From assembly GCA_002311285.1 (NCBI GenBank), contig DBZU01000026.1, positions 1-31,721 of the forward strand: a stretch of 31,721 bases of DNA, read 5' to 3'. The notes beneath the pieces were generated by a model, which was not told where the DNA came from, searched no databases, and saw nothing but the letters and a program-made list of their open reading frames with translations. The stretch's first letter is position 1; each line of letters begins with the position of its first letter. The translations under genes were made by a program, and so were the position numbers. Origin of the DNA: Dehalococcoidia bacterium UBA1152 (GTDB taxonomy: Bacteria; Chloroflexota; Dehalococcoidia; Lucifugimonadales; UBA2962). This document shows, piece by piece, positions 15,647-24,407 of this stretch.

Positions 15647-16435
15647 ATGGACATACCAAATATATTGCAAGATATAGTTAAAGTTAAACAAACTGAAGTT
15701 GAGCTTTTAAAAACAAGTTTGCCATTCTACACAGTTGAAAAAATGGCATCAAAGCAGTCTCCGGCTTTAAACTTTTCAGGTTCTTTACTAGGAGCCTCGG
15801 TTCGAATAATCGCAGAAATAAAGAAAAGATCACCGGCTAAGGGGGATTTACGAGCTGATTTAAACGTTGCTGACATGGCTGAAATCTACGCTGACAATGG
15901 AGCAGCAGCTATTTCAGTTCTCACTAACTCGACTCATTTCGGCGGAAGTATCGATGATTTGAAGATAGTATGTTCGGTTGCTCATCAGAGAGGGATTCCT
16001 GTTCTTCGCAAGGAATTTATTTTTGATCCTTATCAGGTTGTTGAAGCGCGTGCTAATGGAGCTGATGCTGTTTTATTGATCGCAGCAATGTTAAATCTCA
16101 AGGAGATGCGCCTTTTAAAAGAACTAGCTGATCAATTTTGGATGCAGGCCATTTTTGAAGTTCATGATGAAGATGAACTGAGTAAAGTTCTTGAATGCGG
16201 AGCCGAAATTATTGGGATTAATAATCGGAATTTACGCACGTTCGTCACAGACATTAAGGTGACTGAATACTTAGCTCCAAAAATCCCAAAGGGTAAAATT
16301 ATTGTTAGTGAAAGCGGAATAGTAGATAAAAATGATTTAAATAGGATTGCAGATGCAGGAGCTCATTGTGCTCTGATTGGAGAAACCTTAGTTACTTCAA
16401 ACGATCCGGGATTAACCTTGAGGCAATTAGTTTGA
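15647..16435 (+). CDS. trpC: Indole-3-glycerol phosphate synthase
   Basis: TrpC closes the indole ring, converting CdRP to indole-3-glycerol phosphate. The 262-residue TIM barrel is a stand-alone enzyme, not the TrpC-TrpF fusion of enterobacteria. Motifs include VRIIAEIKKRSPAKGDLR with catalytic Lys, ISVLTNSTHFGGSIDDL, VLRKEFIFDPYQV, VLLIAAML, IIGINNRNLRTF and IIVSESGI, followed by the phosphate-binding ALIGETL. Its product needs TrpAB, which this window does not encode. It overlaps trpF by 4 nt (TTGA). Confidence 0.96.
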   Translation: MDIPNILQDIVKVKQTEVELLKTSLPFYTVEKMASKQSPALNFSGSLLGASVRIIAEIKKRSPAKGDLRADLNVADMAEIYADNGAAAISVLTNSTHFGGSIDDLKIVCSVAHQRGIPVLRKEFIFDPYQVVEARANGADAVLLIAAMLNLKEMRLLKELADQFWMQAIFEVHDEDELSKVLECGAEIIGINNRNLRTFVTDIKVTEYLAPKIPKGKIIVSESGIVDKNDLNRIADAGAHCALIGETLVTSNDPGLTLRQLV

Positions 16436-17106
16436 CAAAAGTTAAAATATGCGGGCTAAAGAAGATAGAGCATGCCATAATTGCCGCTGAATCTGGAGCA
16501 GATTTTTTGGGTTTTGTATTTGTGGAAGGCGTGAGGAGAGCCATTTCACCTAAGTTGGCTACTGAAATTATTATTGAATTCAGGAAAATCCATAAGCGAG
16601 CCTCACCGAAATTAATAGGCCTTTTTTCTAATCAGGAAGCTTCCTTTGTAAATCAAGTTATAAAAAGTTGCGGATTGGATATAGTTCAACTATGCGGTCA
16701 AGAGGACCCTTCATATTGGCCAACGATAAATTGTTCAATAATTAAACAAATAAAAGTTGGTGGTCCAGTAGGCATTGATAGTAATAAAAAAATCGCTGAC
16801 GAGGTGAATTTGGTTGCAACTGCAGGCCACATTGCTCTGCTCGATTCATATGAACCTGGTAAACATGGAGGAACAGGACATTCATTTGATTGGTCGATTG
16901 CAACATCTATAGCCAACACGAACGATTTTATTCTTGCCGGCGGCCTTAATGATGGCAACATAAATGAAGCCATAAATACAGTTCGGCCATGGGCAGTGGA
17001 TGTATCTACCGGTGTGGAAACTGACGGGGATAAAGATGATGCCAAAATAATGAACTTTATTGAGAGCGTTCGTAGTACTGACAAACAAATCAAGAAGTCT
17101 AAGTAG
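16432..17106 (+). CDS. trpF: Phosphoribosylanthranilate isomerase
   Basis: TrpF isomerises phosphoribosylanthranilate to CdRP. The 224-residue protein starts with the family's VKICGL (catalytic Cys), then GADFLGFVFVEG, LIGLFSNQ, DIVQLCGQED, LLDSYEPGKHGGTGHSFDW, ILAGGLNDGNI and AVDVSTGVETDGDKD with the catalytic Asp. The start is TTG at 16432, which overlaps the trpC stop (TTGA), has GAGG (16420-16423) 8 nt upstream and puts LTKVKICGL at the N-terminus. A much earlier in-frame ATG at 16366 lies inside trpC and adds sequence unlike the family. It is the last recognisable trp gene of the operon. Confidence 0.95.
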   Translation: MTKVKICGLKKIEHAIIAAESGADFLGFVFVEGVRRAISPKLATEIIIEFRKIHKRASPKLIGLFSNQEASFVNQVIKSCGLDIVQLCGQEDPSYWPTINCSIIKQIKVGGPVGIDSNKKIADEVNLVATAGHIALLDSYEPGKHGGTGHSFDWSIATSIANTNDFILAGGLNDGNINEAINTVRPWAVDVSTGVETDGDKDDAKIMNFIESVRSTDKQIKKSK

Positions 17107-17194
17107 TGAATATTGACAGTTCTGAGGCCATTCCATAGCCTTTGATTTCTGTTATTAGAATTCAAATTATAAATACTTTAAATGGAGGATGATA

Positions 17195-17584
17195 TTGACA
17201 TACGAATTTAACCATGTACATCTCAAAGCAGCGGATCCTAAAGCAGCAGCTGACTGGTATGTAAAAGCTTTTGGATTTACTATTGTGAGCGACTCGACTC
17301 GGCAATTCGGCGATCGATTTATTGCATGCAATACTGTAGATGGGGTGCGCGTAAACATTTCTAACCAAAGGACCGGAGAGACCTTAGGTAATGGGGATGC
17401 GGGAGCCCATTATGGAATAGAGCACTTTGGAGTAAATGTTGAAAATCTGCAATCGGCTATAGATGAGTTAACTGATTTGGGAGCAAAATTGCTAGAAGGA
17501 CCAATAGACGCAGGCGGGGGATTGCATATAGCTTTTATAAAGTGCCCTCAGGATACACGTGTAGAACTACTTCAATTACCTTAA
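17195..17584 (+). CDS. VOC/glyoxalase-fold protein
   Basis: A 129-residue vicinal-oxygen-chelate protein, the metal-dependent fold of glyoxalase I, extradiol dioxygenases and methylmalonyl-CoA epimerase. It has two beta-alpha-beta-beta-beta units, beginning FNHVHLKAADPKAAADWYVK and GIEHFGVNVENLQSAIDEL, and ends VELLQLP, the usual metal-ligand Glu position. Metal-ligand candidates are the His of HVHL, His of EHFG and the final Glu. The substrate is unknown. A TTG at 17195 is preferred because GGAGG (17184-17188) is 6 nt away, while the in-frame ATG at 17189 directly abuts GGAGG. It follows trpF by 88 nt without a convincing terminator, so it may read through from the trp operon. Confidence 0.85.
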   Translation: MTYEFNHVHLKAADPKAAADWYVKAFGFTIVSDSTRQFGDRFIACNTVDGVRVNISNQRTGETLGNGDAGAHYGIEHFGVNVENLQSAIDELTDLGAKLLEGPIDAGGGLHIAFIKCPQDTRVELLQLP

Positions 17585-17600
17585 GAGAAGAACAAAGATT

Positions 17601-17951
17601 TTGAATACTGGAAATAACAATTGTATTTTCTGTCAAATTTTGTCCCAGCAATCAAGGGATAAATTTTTAGTTAAGAATGATTCTTGTTTTGCGATTAGAG
17701 ATATAAATCCTGTTTCAAAAGTGCATTTTTTAGTAATACCTAACCGACACCTCACTCACTTAGAGCAATGGAATAAGTCTGATCTTGCCATAATTGGGGA
17801 AATGTTAATTACGGCTCGTGAATTAGCAGATGCTGAAGGTATAGCTGAAACTGGATATAGGTTAGTGATTAATCAAAGGGAAGATGCCGGTCAAATGATT
17901 GACCATTTACACCTTCATGTGTATGGAGGAGAGAAGTTGAGGAGTATGTAG
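17601..17951 (+). CDS. HIT-family nucleotide hydrolase (Hint-like)
   Basis: A 116-residue histidine-triad protein; these hydrolyse AMP-lysine, AMP-amide or dinucleoside polyphosphate substrates. It has the metal-binding CIFCQI near the N-terminus, the PVSKVHFLVIPNRHLTHLEQ core, and the catalytic triad HLHLHV at the C-terminus. The length matches Hint/HinT. The start is TTG at 17601 with a GAGAAG tract about 12 nt upstream; there is no better in-frame ATG. The next gene begins 2 nt after its stop, and that product is also a predicted nucleotide-type HD hydrolase, suggesting related substrates. Confidence 0.9.
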   Translation: MNTGNNNCIFCQILSQQSRDKFLVKNDSCFAIRDINPVSKVHFLVIPNRHLTHLEQWNKSDLAIIGEMLITARELADAEGIAETGYRLVINQREDAGQMIDHLHLHVYGGEKLRSM

Positions 17952-17953
17952 CA

Positions 17954-18523
17954 GTGCCATCAATACAAGTATTAATTGCCAAAAAGTTTAATAACCTGCA
18001 AAGACCGCTTCAAGTTCATATTGACCGCACTACTGTATTAGCTTCTGAATTAGCCGGAATTTATGGAGTTGATGTTGATGTATGTGCGTTAGCCGCAAAT
18101 TCACATGACCTTTTTAGATCCGAACCAGATTTTGCTCAAATATCCGCTGCAGAGAAATATGGCATACAAATTGGAAAGATTGAAATCAAAACACCCATGT
18201 TGTTGCATGGCCCTATTGCCGCTGCATGGCTAGAACAGGAAGGTGGAGTAACAGATAACCGCATTCTTGACGCGGTACGCTGGCATACATTCGGTTGGCC
18301 AGAAATGGATGTTGTCGGTAAAGTATTGTTTTTAGCAGATAAACTCGAGCCTGGAAAAGTTAATGCCGATCCAAGTTTACTGCCGATAAGGACTATGGCT
18401 GATGAAGAACCTGATAAAGCATTACTAGCCCTTTTACAAAAAAGAAGTGAGAGTCAGCAAGAACTGGGAATGGAAATTCATCCAAATACATTAGCATTAA
18501 TTGAATATTTGAAATCAAATTAA
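17954..18523 (+). CDS. HD-domain hydrolase, YqeK-like
   Basis: A 189-residue HD-superfamily metal-dependent phosphohydrolase. The residues line up with YqeK, a symmetrical Ap4A hydrolase: H22 (QVHIDRT), H51-D52 (NSHDLFR), H85 (LLHGPIAAAWL), H111 (VRWHTFGWPEMDVV) and D129 in VLFLADKLEPGK, the last being a near-signature YqeK segment. This suggests Ap4A or a related dinucleotide, but the usual YqeK partners (nadD, rsfS) are absent, so the function is inference. The start is GTG at 17954, 2 nt after the HIT stop. It converges with the LysE gene with 12 nt between stops. Confidence 0.8.
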   Translation: MPSIQVLIAKKFNNLQRPLQVHIDRTTVLASELAGIYGVDVDVCALAANSHDLFRSEPDFAQISAAEKYGIQIGKIEIKTPMLLHGPIAAAWLEQEGGVTDNRILDAVRWHTFGWPEMDVVGKVLFLADKLEPGKVNADPSLLPIRTMADEEPDKALLALLQKRSESQQELGMEIHPNTLALIEYLKSN

Positions 18524-18535
18524 TGATGGATTCTG

Positions 18536-19180
18536 TTATATCAGATTAATTCCCCTGATAAGGAAATATATTCCCATTCCACCCATTCCGATACTGCACA
18601 GCACCAACACAAATTTATAGATTTTCCCAACTATAAATTTTCTTCCGCTAGCTACAATCACTGATACCAAACTAAACCAAGCAAAGTCGGCCAGGATGTG
18701 TCCAAAGTAGAAAGAGGCTACCCCAACTAAACCGTATTCTTGCGCCCATATCAAGTAAGCTAAGCCAACGGTAATCCACCATATAGTCCAATAAGGATTA
18801 GAGATAGTAACTATTATGCCGCCGCCGATAGGTCCCAGTTTGCCAAAATACGATTTAGCAGGCGACACAGTTAATTGCTTATCACTGAACGCATTAGTCA
18901 TAAACATAGTACCCATAATTATTAGCACTACTCCACCTATAATTGAAACGCAAATTTGAGCGATCGTAGAATTTAAAATTGTAGCTGCGCCAAAATACAG
19001 CAATGCTACAATTCCAAGTTCGAGAATTGAATGCCCTAAAGAAATAGCGGGACCAGCCCAAGGTCCGATACGTAGTGATTCTTTGATATCGTATGCCAGC
19101 AAAGGACCTGGAGAGACGGCCCCTGACAGTCCTACAAGCCAAGAGGTAGCAAAAATTGGAAACAATACTTCAATACTCAT
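18536..19180 (-). CDS. LysE-family amino-acid/threonine exporter
   Basis: A 214-residue inner-membrane protein of the LysE/RhtB export family. Around six hydrophobic segments are visible. It has the early family motif GLSGAVSPGPLLAYDIKESL (about 17-36), where the SPGP turn is conserved, and the second-half motif ISNPYWTIWWITVG. Substrates in this family range from lysine and threonine to cations; nothing here fixes the substrate. No Shine-Dalgarno is clear before the ATG (19178-19180). It is a single-gene unit, divergent from the amidohydrolase gene. Confidence 0.88.
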   Translation of the reverse strand: MSIEVLFPIFATSWLVGLSGAVSPGPLLAYDIKESLRIGPWAGPAISLGHSILELGIVALLYFGAATILNSTIAQICVSIIGGVVLIIMGTMFMTNAFSDKQLTVSPAKSYFGKLGPIGGGIIVTISNPYWTIWWITVGLAYLIWAQEYGLVGVASFYFGHILADFAWFSLVSVIVASGRKFIVGKIYKFVLVLCSIGMGGMGIYFLIRGINLI

Positions 19181-19272
19181 TATTTATGAACCATAACAGA
19201 AGTTTATTTGTAGTTAACTCAATATTGTTAGATGATTAATGTGAAATTTCTATTAAAAGTTGAGGGTTAGTA

Positions 19273-20841
19273 ATGTTTGATCTTTTGATAAAAGGTGGAC
19301 TTATTTTAGATGGTGCTGCAAACCCTGGACAGTATGCAGCGGTGGCGGTAAAAAATGACATGATACGTGTATTACGCGGTGACGTATCAAAAATACAAGC
19401 AGATCGAATCATAGACGCTTCAAATAAAGTGATTAGCCCTGGATTTATAGACGTACATGCTCATTCAGGCTTAGTGATTCTTTCTGAACCGGAACATATG
19501 CCAAAAGTTCATCAAGGCGTTACAACAGAACTGATAGGTATAGATGGGAATTCTTATGCCCCGTTTCACAACAATATTGATTTAAAACGTATGATTCAGA
19601 TCAATTCGGGACTAGATGGCGACCCAGACATTTCTGTCGACTGGAGCACAGTTACAGAATATTTAGACCTGTTTGATAGAAAAGTGGCTGTTAATATTGC
19701 ATATGTAGTTGGCAATTCGCCTATTCGAGTTGGCGCTATGGGATGGACTGCAGCAAAAGCGAATTCAAAGGATCTGGATATGCAAAAAGGATTGTTAAGG
19801 GAAGCTATGCAAGAAGGGGCTTTTGGGTTATCAACTGGACTAGATTATCCGCCTGGAAATTATGCAGATACAGATGAACTTGTCACAATTGCCAGGGAAT
19901 CTGAGAAACTAGGTGGCTTTTACCATACGCATGTTCGTTATAGATTAGGCGACAAATACCTTGATCCTTTTCGAGAAGCGATTGAGATCGGAAAACGTAG
20001 TGGGATTCCAATACATTTGACTCATATGTTTAGGCGAACTACGAATCCTGGAGGCATCTCAAGGATTTTTGAGTTGGTGGAAAATGCTCGTAATGATGGT
20101 ATGGATATAACTTTTGATTGTTTTCCATATCAGTATGGTGGAACCAGGATATTGATAATGTTCCCTGATTGGGCGCATGACGGCGGTCCGGAGAACTTAA
20201 TAAAAATTTTATCTTCTAAAGATGCGAGAGAAAGACTTAAAAAGGAAGTCATTCCTCGTAGTTTGGGCTGGGATGAAATGTGGCTAACATATTTCAAAAA
20301 ATCTCATAACAAGCAATATGACGGCAAATCGGTTGCATTAATTTCTGAAATGCGTAAACAGCATCCTGTTGAAGCTTTATGCGATCTTTTACTCGATGAA
20401 GATCTTAGGGTTTCTTATTTTGCTGACGTTGTGGATGCCCGAACGATTCCAGACTTGATTAAACACCCTCTTTACATGGTTGGTAGTGACGCCTTGTTGA
20501 TAGGAGATTTTCCGCCACCAATGGGTTATGGTTGTTTTCCAGTAATTTTATCTGACATAGTTCGTGAAGAAAAAAAATTATCTCTCCCTGAAGCTATTAG
20601 AAAAATGACTTCATATCCAGCGCAGAGAATAGGTATCAAGGATCGTGGACTTATAAAAGATAACTTCAAAGCTGACTTAGTAATATTTGATCCGGCAACT
20701 ATAAAGGCTAATGCTACCAGACAAAACCCACGTCAATTTTCTACTGGTGTTGAATATGTAATTGTTAATGGGGAAGTGGTTATTGATAAAGGGCGTCATA
20801 CAGGAGCATTACCCGGTCGTGCCATTAAACGTAAAAATTAA
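19273..20841 (+). CDS. D-aminoacylase-like amidohydrolase
   Basis: A 522-residue amidohydrolase-superfamily protein of the N-acyl-D-amino-acid deacylase group. It has DLLIKGGLILDGAA at the start, the metal-binding HxH at 62-64 (GFIDVHAHSG), H218 and H220 in YHTHVRY, H251 in IHLTHMF, D406 in VGSDALLIG, and the C-terminal beta-sandwich end VEYVIVNGEVVIDKG. In characterised D-aminoacylases a cysteine in the GNCG segment bridges the metals; here the aligned segment is GIDG with D91 in that place. The enzyme may therefore have different metal chemistry or act on another amide or cyclic imide. GAGG lies 7 nt before the ATG. It is followed by rsmI after 5 nt. Confidence 0.85.
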   Translation: MFDLLIKGGLILDGAANPGQYAAVAVKNDMIRVLRGDVSKIQADRIIDASNKVISPGFIDVHAHSGLVILSEPEHMPKVHQGVTTELIGIDGNSYAPFHNNIDLKRMIQINSGLDGDPDISVDWSTVTEYLDLFDRKVAVNIAYVVGNSPIRVGAMGWTAAKANSKDLDMQKGLLREAMQEGAFGLSTGLDYPPGNYADTDELVTIARESEKLGGFYHTHVRYRLGDKYLDPFREAIEIGKRSGIPIHLTHMFRRTTNPGGISRIFELVENARNDGMDITFDCFPYQYGGTRILIMFPDWAHDGGPENLIKILSSKDARERLKKEVIPRSLGWDEMWLTYFKKSHNKQYDGKSVALISEMRKQHPVEALCDLLLDEDLRVSYFADVVDARTIPDLIKHPLYMVGSDALLIGDFPPPMGYGCFPVILSDIVREEKKLSLPEAIRKMTSYPAQRIGIKDRGLIKDNFKADLVIFDPATIKANATRQNPRQFSTGVEYVIVNGEVVIDKGRHTGALPGRAIKRKN

Positions 20842-20846
20842 GATCG

Positions 20847-21668
20847 ATGAATACTCTATATGTGATTGCTACGCCGATTGGAAATTTGGAAGACATATCT
20901 GCTAGAGCATTAAGAATCCTACGAGATGCCGATTTAATCGCCGCAGAAGATACTCGGATAACAATACGGCTACTGAAACACTATGAAATAAATACGAAAT
21001 TAATTAGTTACCATGAACATAGTAAACCATCTAAACTCAATCGACTCATAGATGCACTAAGTGAAAACGATTTGGCATTAGTATGTGATTCTGGAACACC
21101 GGGTATAAGCGATCCTGGACGTGAACTAGTTATGGCTGCAATAACAATGGGTTGTAAAGTAGTGCCTATACCTGGTCCGTCTTCGATTACTGCTGGAATA
21201 TCGGTGTCAAGCCTCGATACGAAAAGATTTATATTTTTAGGGTTTTTGCCCCGTAAATCGAGTGAGCGAATCAAGTTGTTTAGACACTCTATTCCAGAAA
21301 ACACAGCTGTAGTATTCTTAGAAAGCCCTAAACGTATAAGAAAAACTCTGACGGATATTCTCGTTTCACTTGGTGACCGAAATGTAACCGTATGTCGAGA
21401 AATGACTAAAATTTATGAAGAAATTTTCTTTGGCTCAGTAACAGATGCATTGGAACATTTTATTGAGCCTCGAGGAGAATTTACGGTAATTATTGCGGGT
21501 GGGATTGACAATATAGCAAACAACTTGACTGAAGAAAATGCCAGAAAAATGTTGTCACAATTACGATCGATTGGCGTTTCCGGACGAGATTCAGTTGAAT
21601 TTGTAGTAAGTCAAACTGGAATGCCTAAGCGAAAGGTGTATCAGATTTGGCAGGATGATACCATGTGA
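20847..21668 (+). CDS. rsmI: 16S rRNA 2'-O-ribose C1402 methyltransferase
   Basis: RsmI methylates the ribose of C1402 in the decoding centre of 16S rRNA. The 273-residue protein starts LYVIATPIGNLEDISARAL, with AAEDTR, LVCDSGTPGISDPG and VPIPGPSSITAGI, all classic for the tetrapyrrole-methylase-like SAM fold. It then has RFIFLGFLPRK and VFLESPKRI. The C-terminal helical domain is present (VSGRDSVEFVVSQTGMPKRK). It lies 5 nt after the amidohydrolase and 39 nt before metG; rsmI next to metG is also common in Firmicutes. Confidence 0.95.
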   Translation: MNTLYVIATPIGNLEDISARALRILRDADLIAAEDTRITIRLLKHYEINTKLISYHEHSKPSKLNRLIDALSENDLALVCDSGTPGISDPGRELVMAAITMGCKVVPIPGPSSITAGISVSSLDTKRFIFLGFLPRKSSERIKLFRHSIPENTAVVFLESPKRIRKTLTDILVSLGDRNVTVCREMTKIYEEIFFGSVTDALEHFIEPRGEFTVIIAGGIDNIANNLTEENARKMLSQLRSIGVSGRDSVEFVVSQTGMPKRKVYQIWQDDTM

Positions 21669-21707
21669 TGCATACCGCTAGAAAACTTTTTCAAGGTTGA
21701 CAATTTC

Positions 21708-23378
21708 GTGACTGTTGCTCAAAAAATTTTAGTTGCTGTTGCATGGCCATATGCAAACGGATCGATTCATGTGGGCCATGTTGCAGGTACATACCTTCCA
21801 GCGGATATATTCGCGAGATACCATAGATTAAGAGGCAATGACGTGCTAATGGTTTCTGGAAGTGATGCACATGGTACACCAGTCACACTGGAAGCAGAGA
21901 AAAGGGGAGTTAGTCCCAAAGAAATAGTATCTTTTTATTTGAACGAATTTAAAGATAATTGGGAAAGACTTGGCATATCTTTTGATCTTTTTACATCCAC
22001 GAATACTGAAATCCATGCTGAAGTATCGCAAGAAATATTTTTGAATTTAAAGAAAAATGACTACATTTATGAAAAGCCCATGTTTCAGCCTTTTTGCTTA
22101 GACGACAATAGATTCTTAGCAGACAGATACGTAGAAGGTAAATGTCCGTTTTGCTCATACGAAAAAGCGAGAGGCGACCAATGCGATGATTGTGGACGCA
22201 CATTAGATCCGCAAGATTTAATTAATATGACATGCGGGTTATGCGGAGGGTCGCCTGAAATAAGAGAAACTATACATTTCTTTTTCAAGTTAACAAAATT
22301 TGAAGATTTATTAAAAGAATGGATTTCAAAAAAGTCTCACTGGAAGCCCAATGTACTTAACTTTACCAAGGGGTTTTTGGAAGGAGGTTTGGTTGATAGA
22401 CCAATTACCAGAGACATTGAATGGGGAGTAGAAGTTCCACTTGACGGATATGAAAGTAAAAGACTATACGTATGGTTTGAAGCTGTCATCGGCTATCTCT
22501 CAGCATCGAAGGAATGGGCAATACGAAAGGGAGAACCGGATGCATGGAAGGATTTTTGGACGGGAGAATCTAGATCGTATTATTTTATGGGTAAGGACAA
22601 CATTATCTTTCATTCAATTTTGTGGCCAGCCATGTTAATGGGGAATAAACATCTAAATTTGCCATTTGACGTTCCGGCTAATGAGTTTTTAAACATGGAA
22701 GGATTTAAATTATCTACTAGTAGGAACTGGGCAGTATGGATCCCAGATTATCTTGATCGATATGAACCTGATCCACTTCGGTATGTGATTGCGTCTAATC
22801 TGCCTGAATCATCAGACTCAGATTTTTCTTGGGCAGAATACTTACGTGCAAATAATGATGAATTAGTAGCCACATATGGAAATCTTATTCATAGAGTTTT
22901 GAGTATGACCTACAATTATTTTGATGGGCATATCCCAAGTTACGGATCCATAGATCCAGAATGTGAGGATCTTCTTGAAAAAAGCGACAAAACGCTTTTG
23001 ATAGTAGGAGAATCGATTGAAAAAACTCAATTTAGAAAAGCCCTAGCCGCTGCCATGGGATTAGCTAGCGAAGCAAATAAATTTTTAGAAGTCCGTAAGC
23101 CGTGGCAAATTATTAAAACTGACAAAACTCATGCTGCATCCACTTTATGGACAGCCCTGTCTGTAATTAATTGCCTGAGGGTTGTTATGGAGCCGTTCAT
23201 GCCATTTTCATCTATCAAATTGAAGAAGATGCTTGGCATATCAGACGAACAAGGAACTAACTGGATTTGGGATCGCAACCAGTTGATTCCTGGTGTTGAT
23301 ATACCAAAACCAGTACCGTTATTTAAAAAACTTGATGAGTTAATTATCGAAGAGGAAGACACCAGATTAAAAATCTAG
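21708..23378 (+). CDS. metG: Methionyl-tRNA synthetase
   Basis: Charges initiator and elongator tRNA-Met. The 556-residue protein has the class I motif HVGH (AWPYANGSIHVGHVAGTYLP), the second signature as KLSTSRN (GFKLSTSRNWAVW) in place of KMSKS, as seen in many MetRS, and a zinc-knuckle insertion with CPFC, CDDC and CGLC. LYVWFEAVIGYLSA and FMGKDNIIFHSILWPAML are the methionine/adenylate regions, and an anticodon-binding helical domain with FRKALAAAMGLASEANKFL follows. There is no C-terminal OB-fold tRNA-binding extension, so this is the shorter, probably monomeric form. The start is GTG at 21708, with AAGG about 13 nt upstream. It is followed by the prenyl synthase after 8 nt. Confidence 0.96.
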   Translation: MTVAQKILVAVAWPYANGSIHVGHVAGTYLPADIFARYHRLRGNDVLMVSGSDAHGTPVTLEAEKRGVSPKEIVSFYLNEFKDNWERLGISFDLFTSTNTEIHAEVSQEIFLNLKKNDYIYEKPMFQPFCLDDNRFLADRYVEGKCPFCSYEKARGDQCDDCGRTLDPQDLINMTCGLCGGSPEIRETIHFFFKLTKFEDLLKEWISKKSHWKPNVLNFTKGFLEGGLVDRPITRDIEWGVEVPLDGYESKRLYVWFEAVIGYLSASKEWAIRKGEPDAWKDFWTGESRSYYFMGKDNIIFHSILWPAMLMGNKHLNLPFDVPANEFLNMEGFKLSTSRNWAVWIPDYLDRYEPDPLRYVIASNLPESSDSDFSWAEYLRANNDELVATYGNLIHRVLSMTYNYFDGHIPSYGSIDPECEDLLEKSDKTLLIVGESIEKTQFRKALAAAMGLASEANKFLEVRKPWQIIKTDKTHAASTLWTALSVINCLRVVMEPFMPFSSIKLKKMLGISDEQGTNWIWDRNQLIPGVDIPKPVPLFKKLDELIIEEEDTRLKI

Positions 23379-23386
23379 TTGGGTTT

Positions 23387-24385
23387 ATGCCAGTGACTGT
23401 AAATAAAGTAACTTCACAACCAAATTTCGGTGACATCTATTCTCCTATAGTTGATGCTTTGAGCAGAGTCGAAGACAAGATTGCATCGTTAAGTGATAGC
23501 AGATATTCAGACATGTCTGAGCCTTTGAATCATGTAATTTCATCAATTGGTAAAAAGGTGCGGCCTGCTGTCACAATTTTGGCTTCTAGATTTAATCCTA
23601 ACGACGGTTTAACTTCAGAAACAATGGCTGCTGCCGTAGAACTGTTACACGTAGCGACACTCATTCACGATGATACCGTTGATCATTCAGACATGAGGAG
23701 AGGCAGGGAAACAGTTTCAAGTTTATTTGGTAGAGATGAAGCTGTGGTGTTGGGAGACTATGTATTCGCCGCTTCAGCAACTTTTGTATGTGACACCGGA
23801 AATATTATAGTGGTAAGACGATTTGCGGAAACTATTATGGCATTGTCAAAAGGCCAAATGAATGAATTGGCTAATACCTATAATCCTGAACAGAACATGG
23901 AAGGCTATATCGATCGAATCTATAACAAAACTGCATCATTATTTGCTACAGCAGCAGAGGCAGGAGCTATATTGAGCGGAGCGGAAGAAAAAACAATTGA
24001 TGCATTACGAATGTATGGAGTTAATCTTGGAATTGCTTTTCAATTGATGGATGACATTTTAGACATAGCCAGTAGCACTGAGAAAACAGGAAAACCGGTC
24101 GGCAATGACATATTACATGGAATAATCACATTGCCGGTATTGATATATTTAAAAAATAATCCTAGTGATCAATGTATCGACCAATATTTTGCGAACTCAA
24201 AGGATCTAGATCAACTGGATGGCATCCTTAATAAGATTAGTTCCAAATCTGTTATCGATGAATCCTTAACTGTTGCTTTTCAGTACAAAGATAAAGCTCA
24301 TAAAGCATTGGAGTTGTTGCCAGATATTAAAGAACGCGAATGCTTGAAAAACTTACTAAATTATGTTTTCTCTGATTATCATTAA
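23387..24385 (+). CDS. Long-chain trans-polyprenyl diphosphate synthase
   Basis: Extends farnesyl or geranyl diphosphate with isopentenyl diphosphate to make the isoprenoid tail of menaquinone or ubiquinone. The 332-residue all-helical protein has both Asp-rich motifs: DDTVD (D95, D96, D99) followed by MRRG, and DDILD (D222, D223, D226) in FQLMDDILDIA. The GKKVRP substrate-binding segment (55-60) is also present. In the five positions before the first DDxxD the residues are small or aliphatic (ATLIH), not bulky aromatics, consistent with a long product, but exact chain length is not determinable. It is the third gene of the rsmI-metG unit and converges with the antiporter gene. Confidence 0.92.
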   Translation: MPVTVNKVTSQPNFGDIYSPIVDALSRVEDKIASLSDSRYSDMSEPLNHVISSIGKKVRPAVTILASRFNPNDGLTSETMAAAVELLHVATLIHDDTVDHSDMRRGRETVSSLFGRDEAVVLGDYVFAASATFVCDTGNIIVVRRFAETIMALSKGQMNELANTYNPEQNMEGYIDRIYNKTASLFATAAEAGAILSGAEEKTIDALRMYGVNLGIAFQLMDDILDIASSTEKTGKPVGNDILHGIITLPVLIYLKNNPSDQCIDQYFANSKDLDQLDGILNKISSKSVIDESLTVAFQYKDKAHKALELLPDIKERECLKNLLNYVFSDYH

Positions 24386-24407
24386 TACAGGTTAAACTTT
24401 TACAATC

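Noticed and set aside
16366..16431. Longer trpF from ATG 16366
   Set aside because: It would overlap trpC by 70 nt with unrelated residues; TTG 16432 has GAGG and the canonical TTGA overlap.
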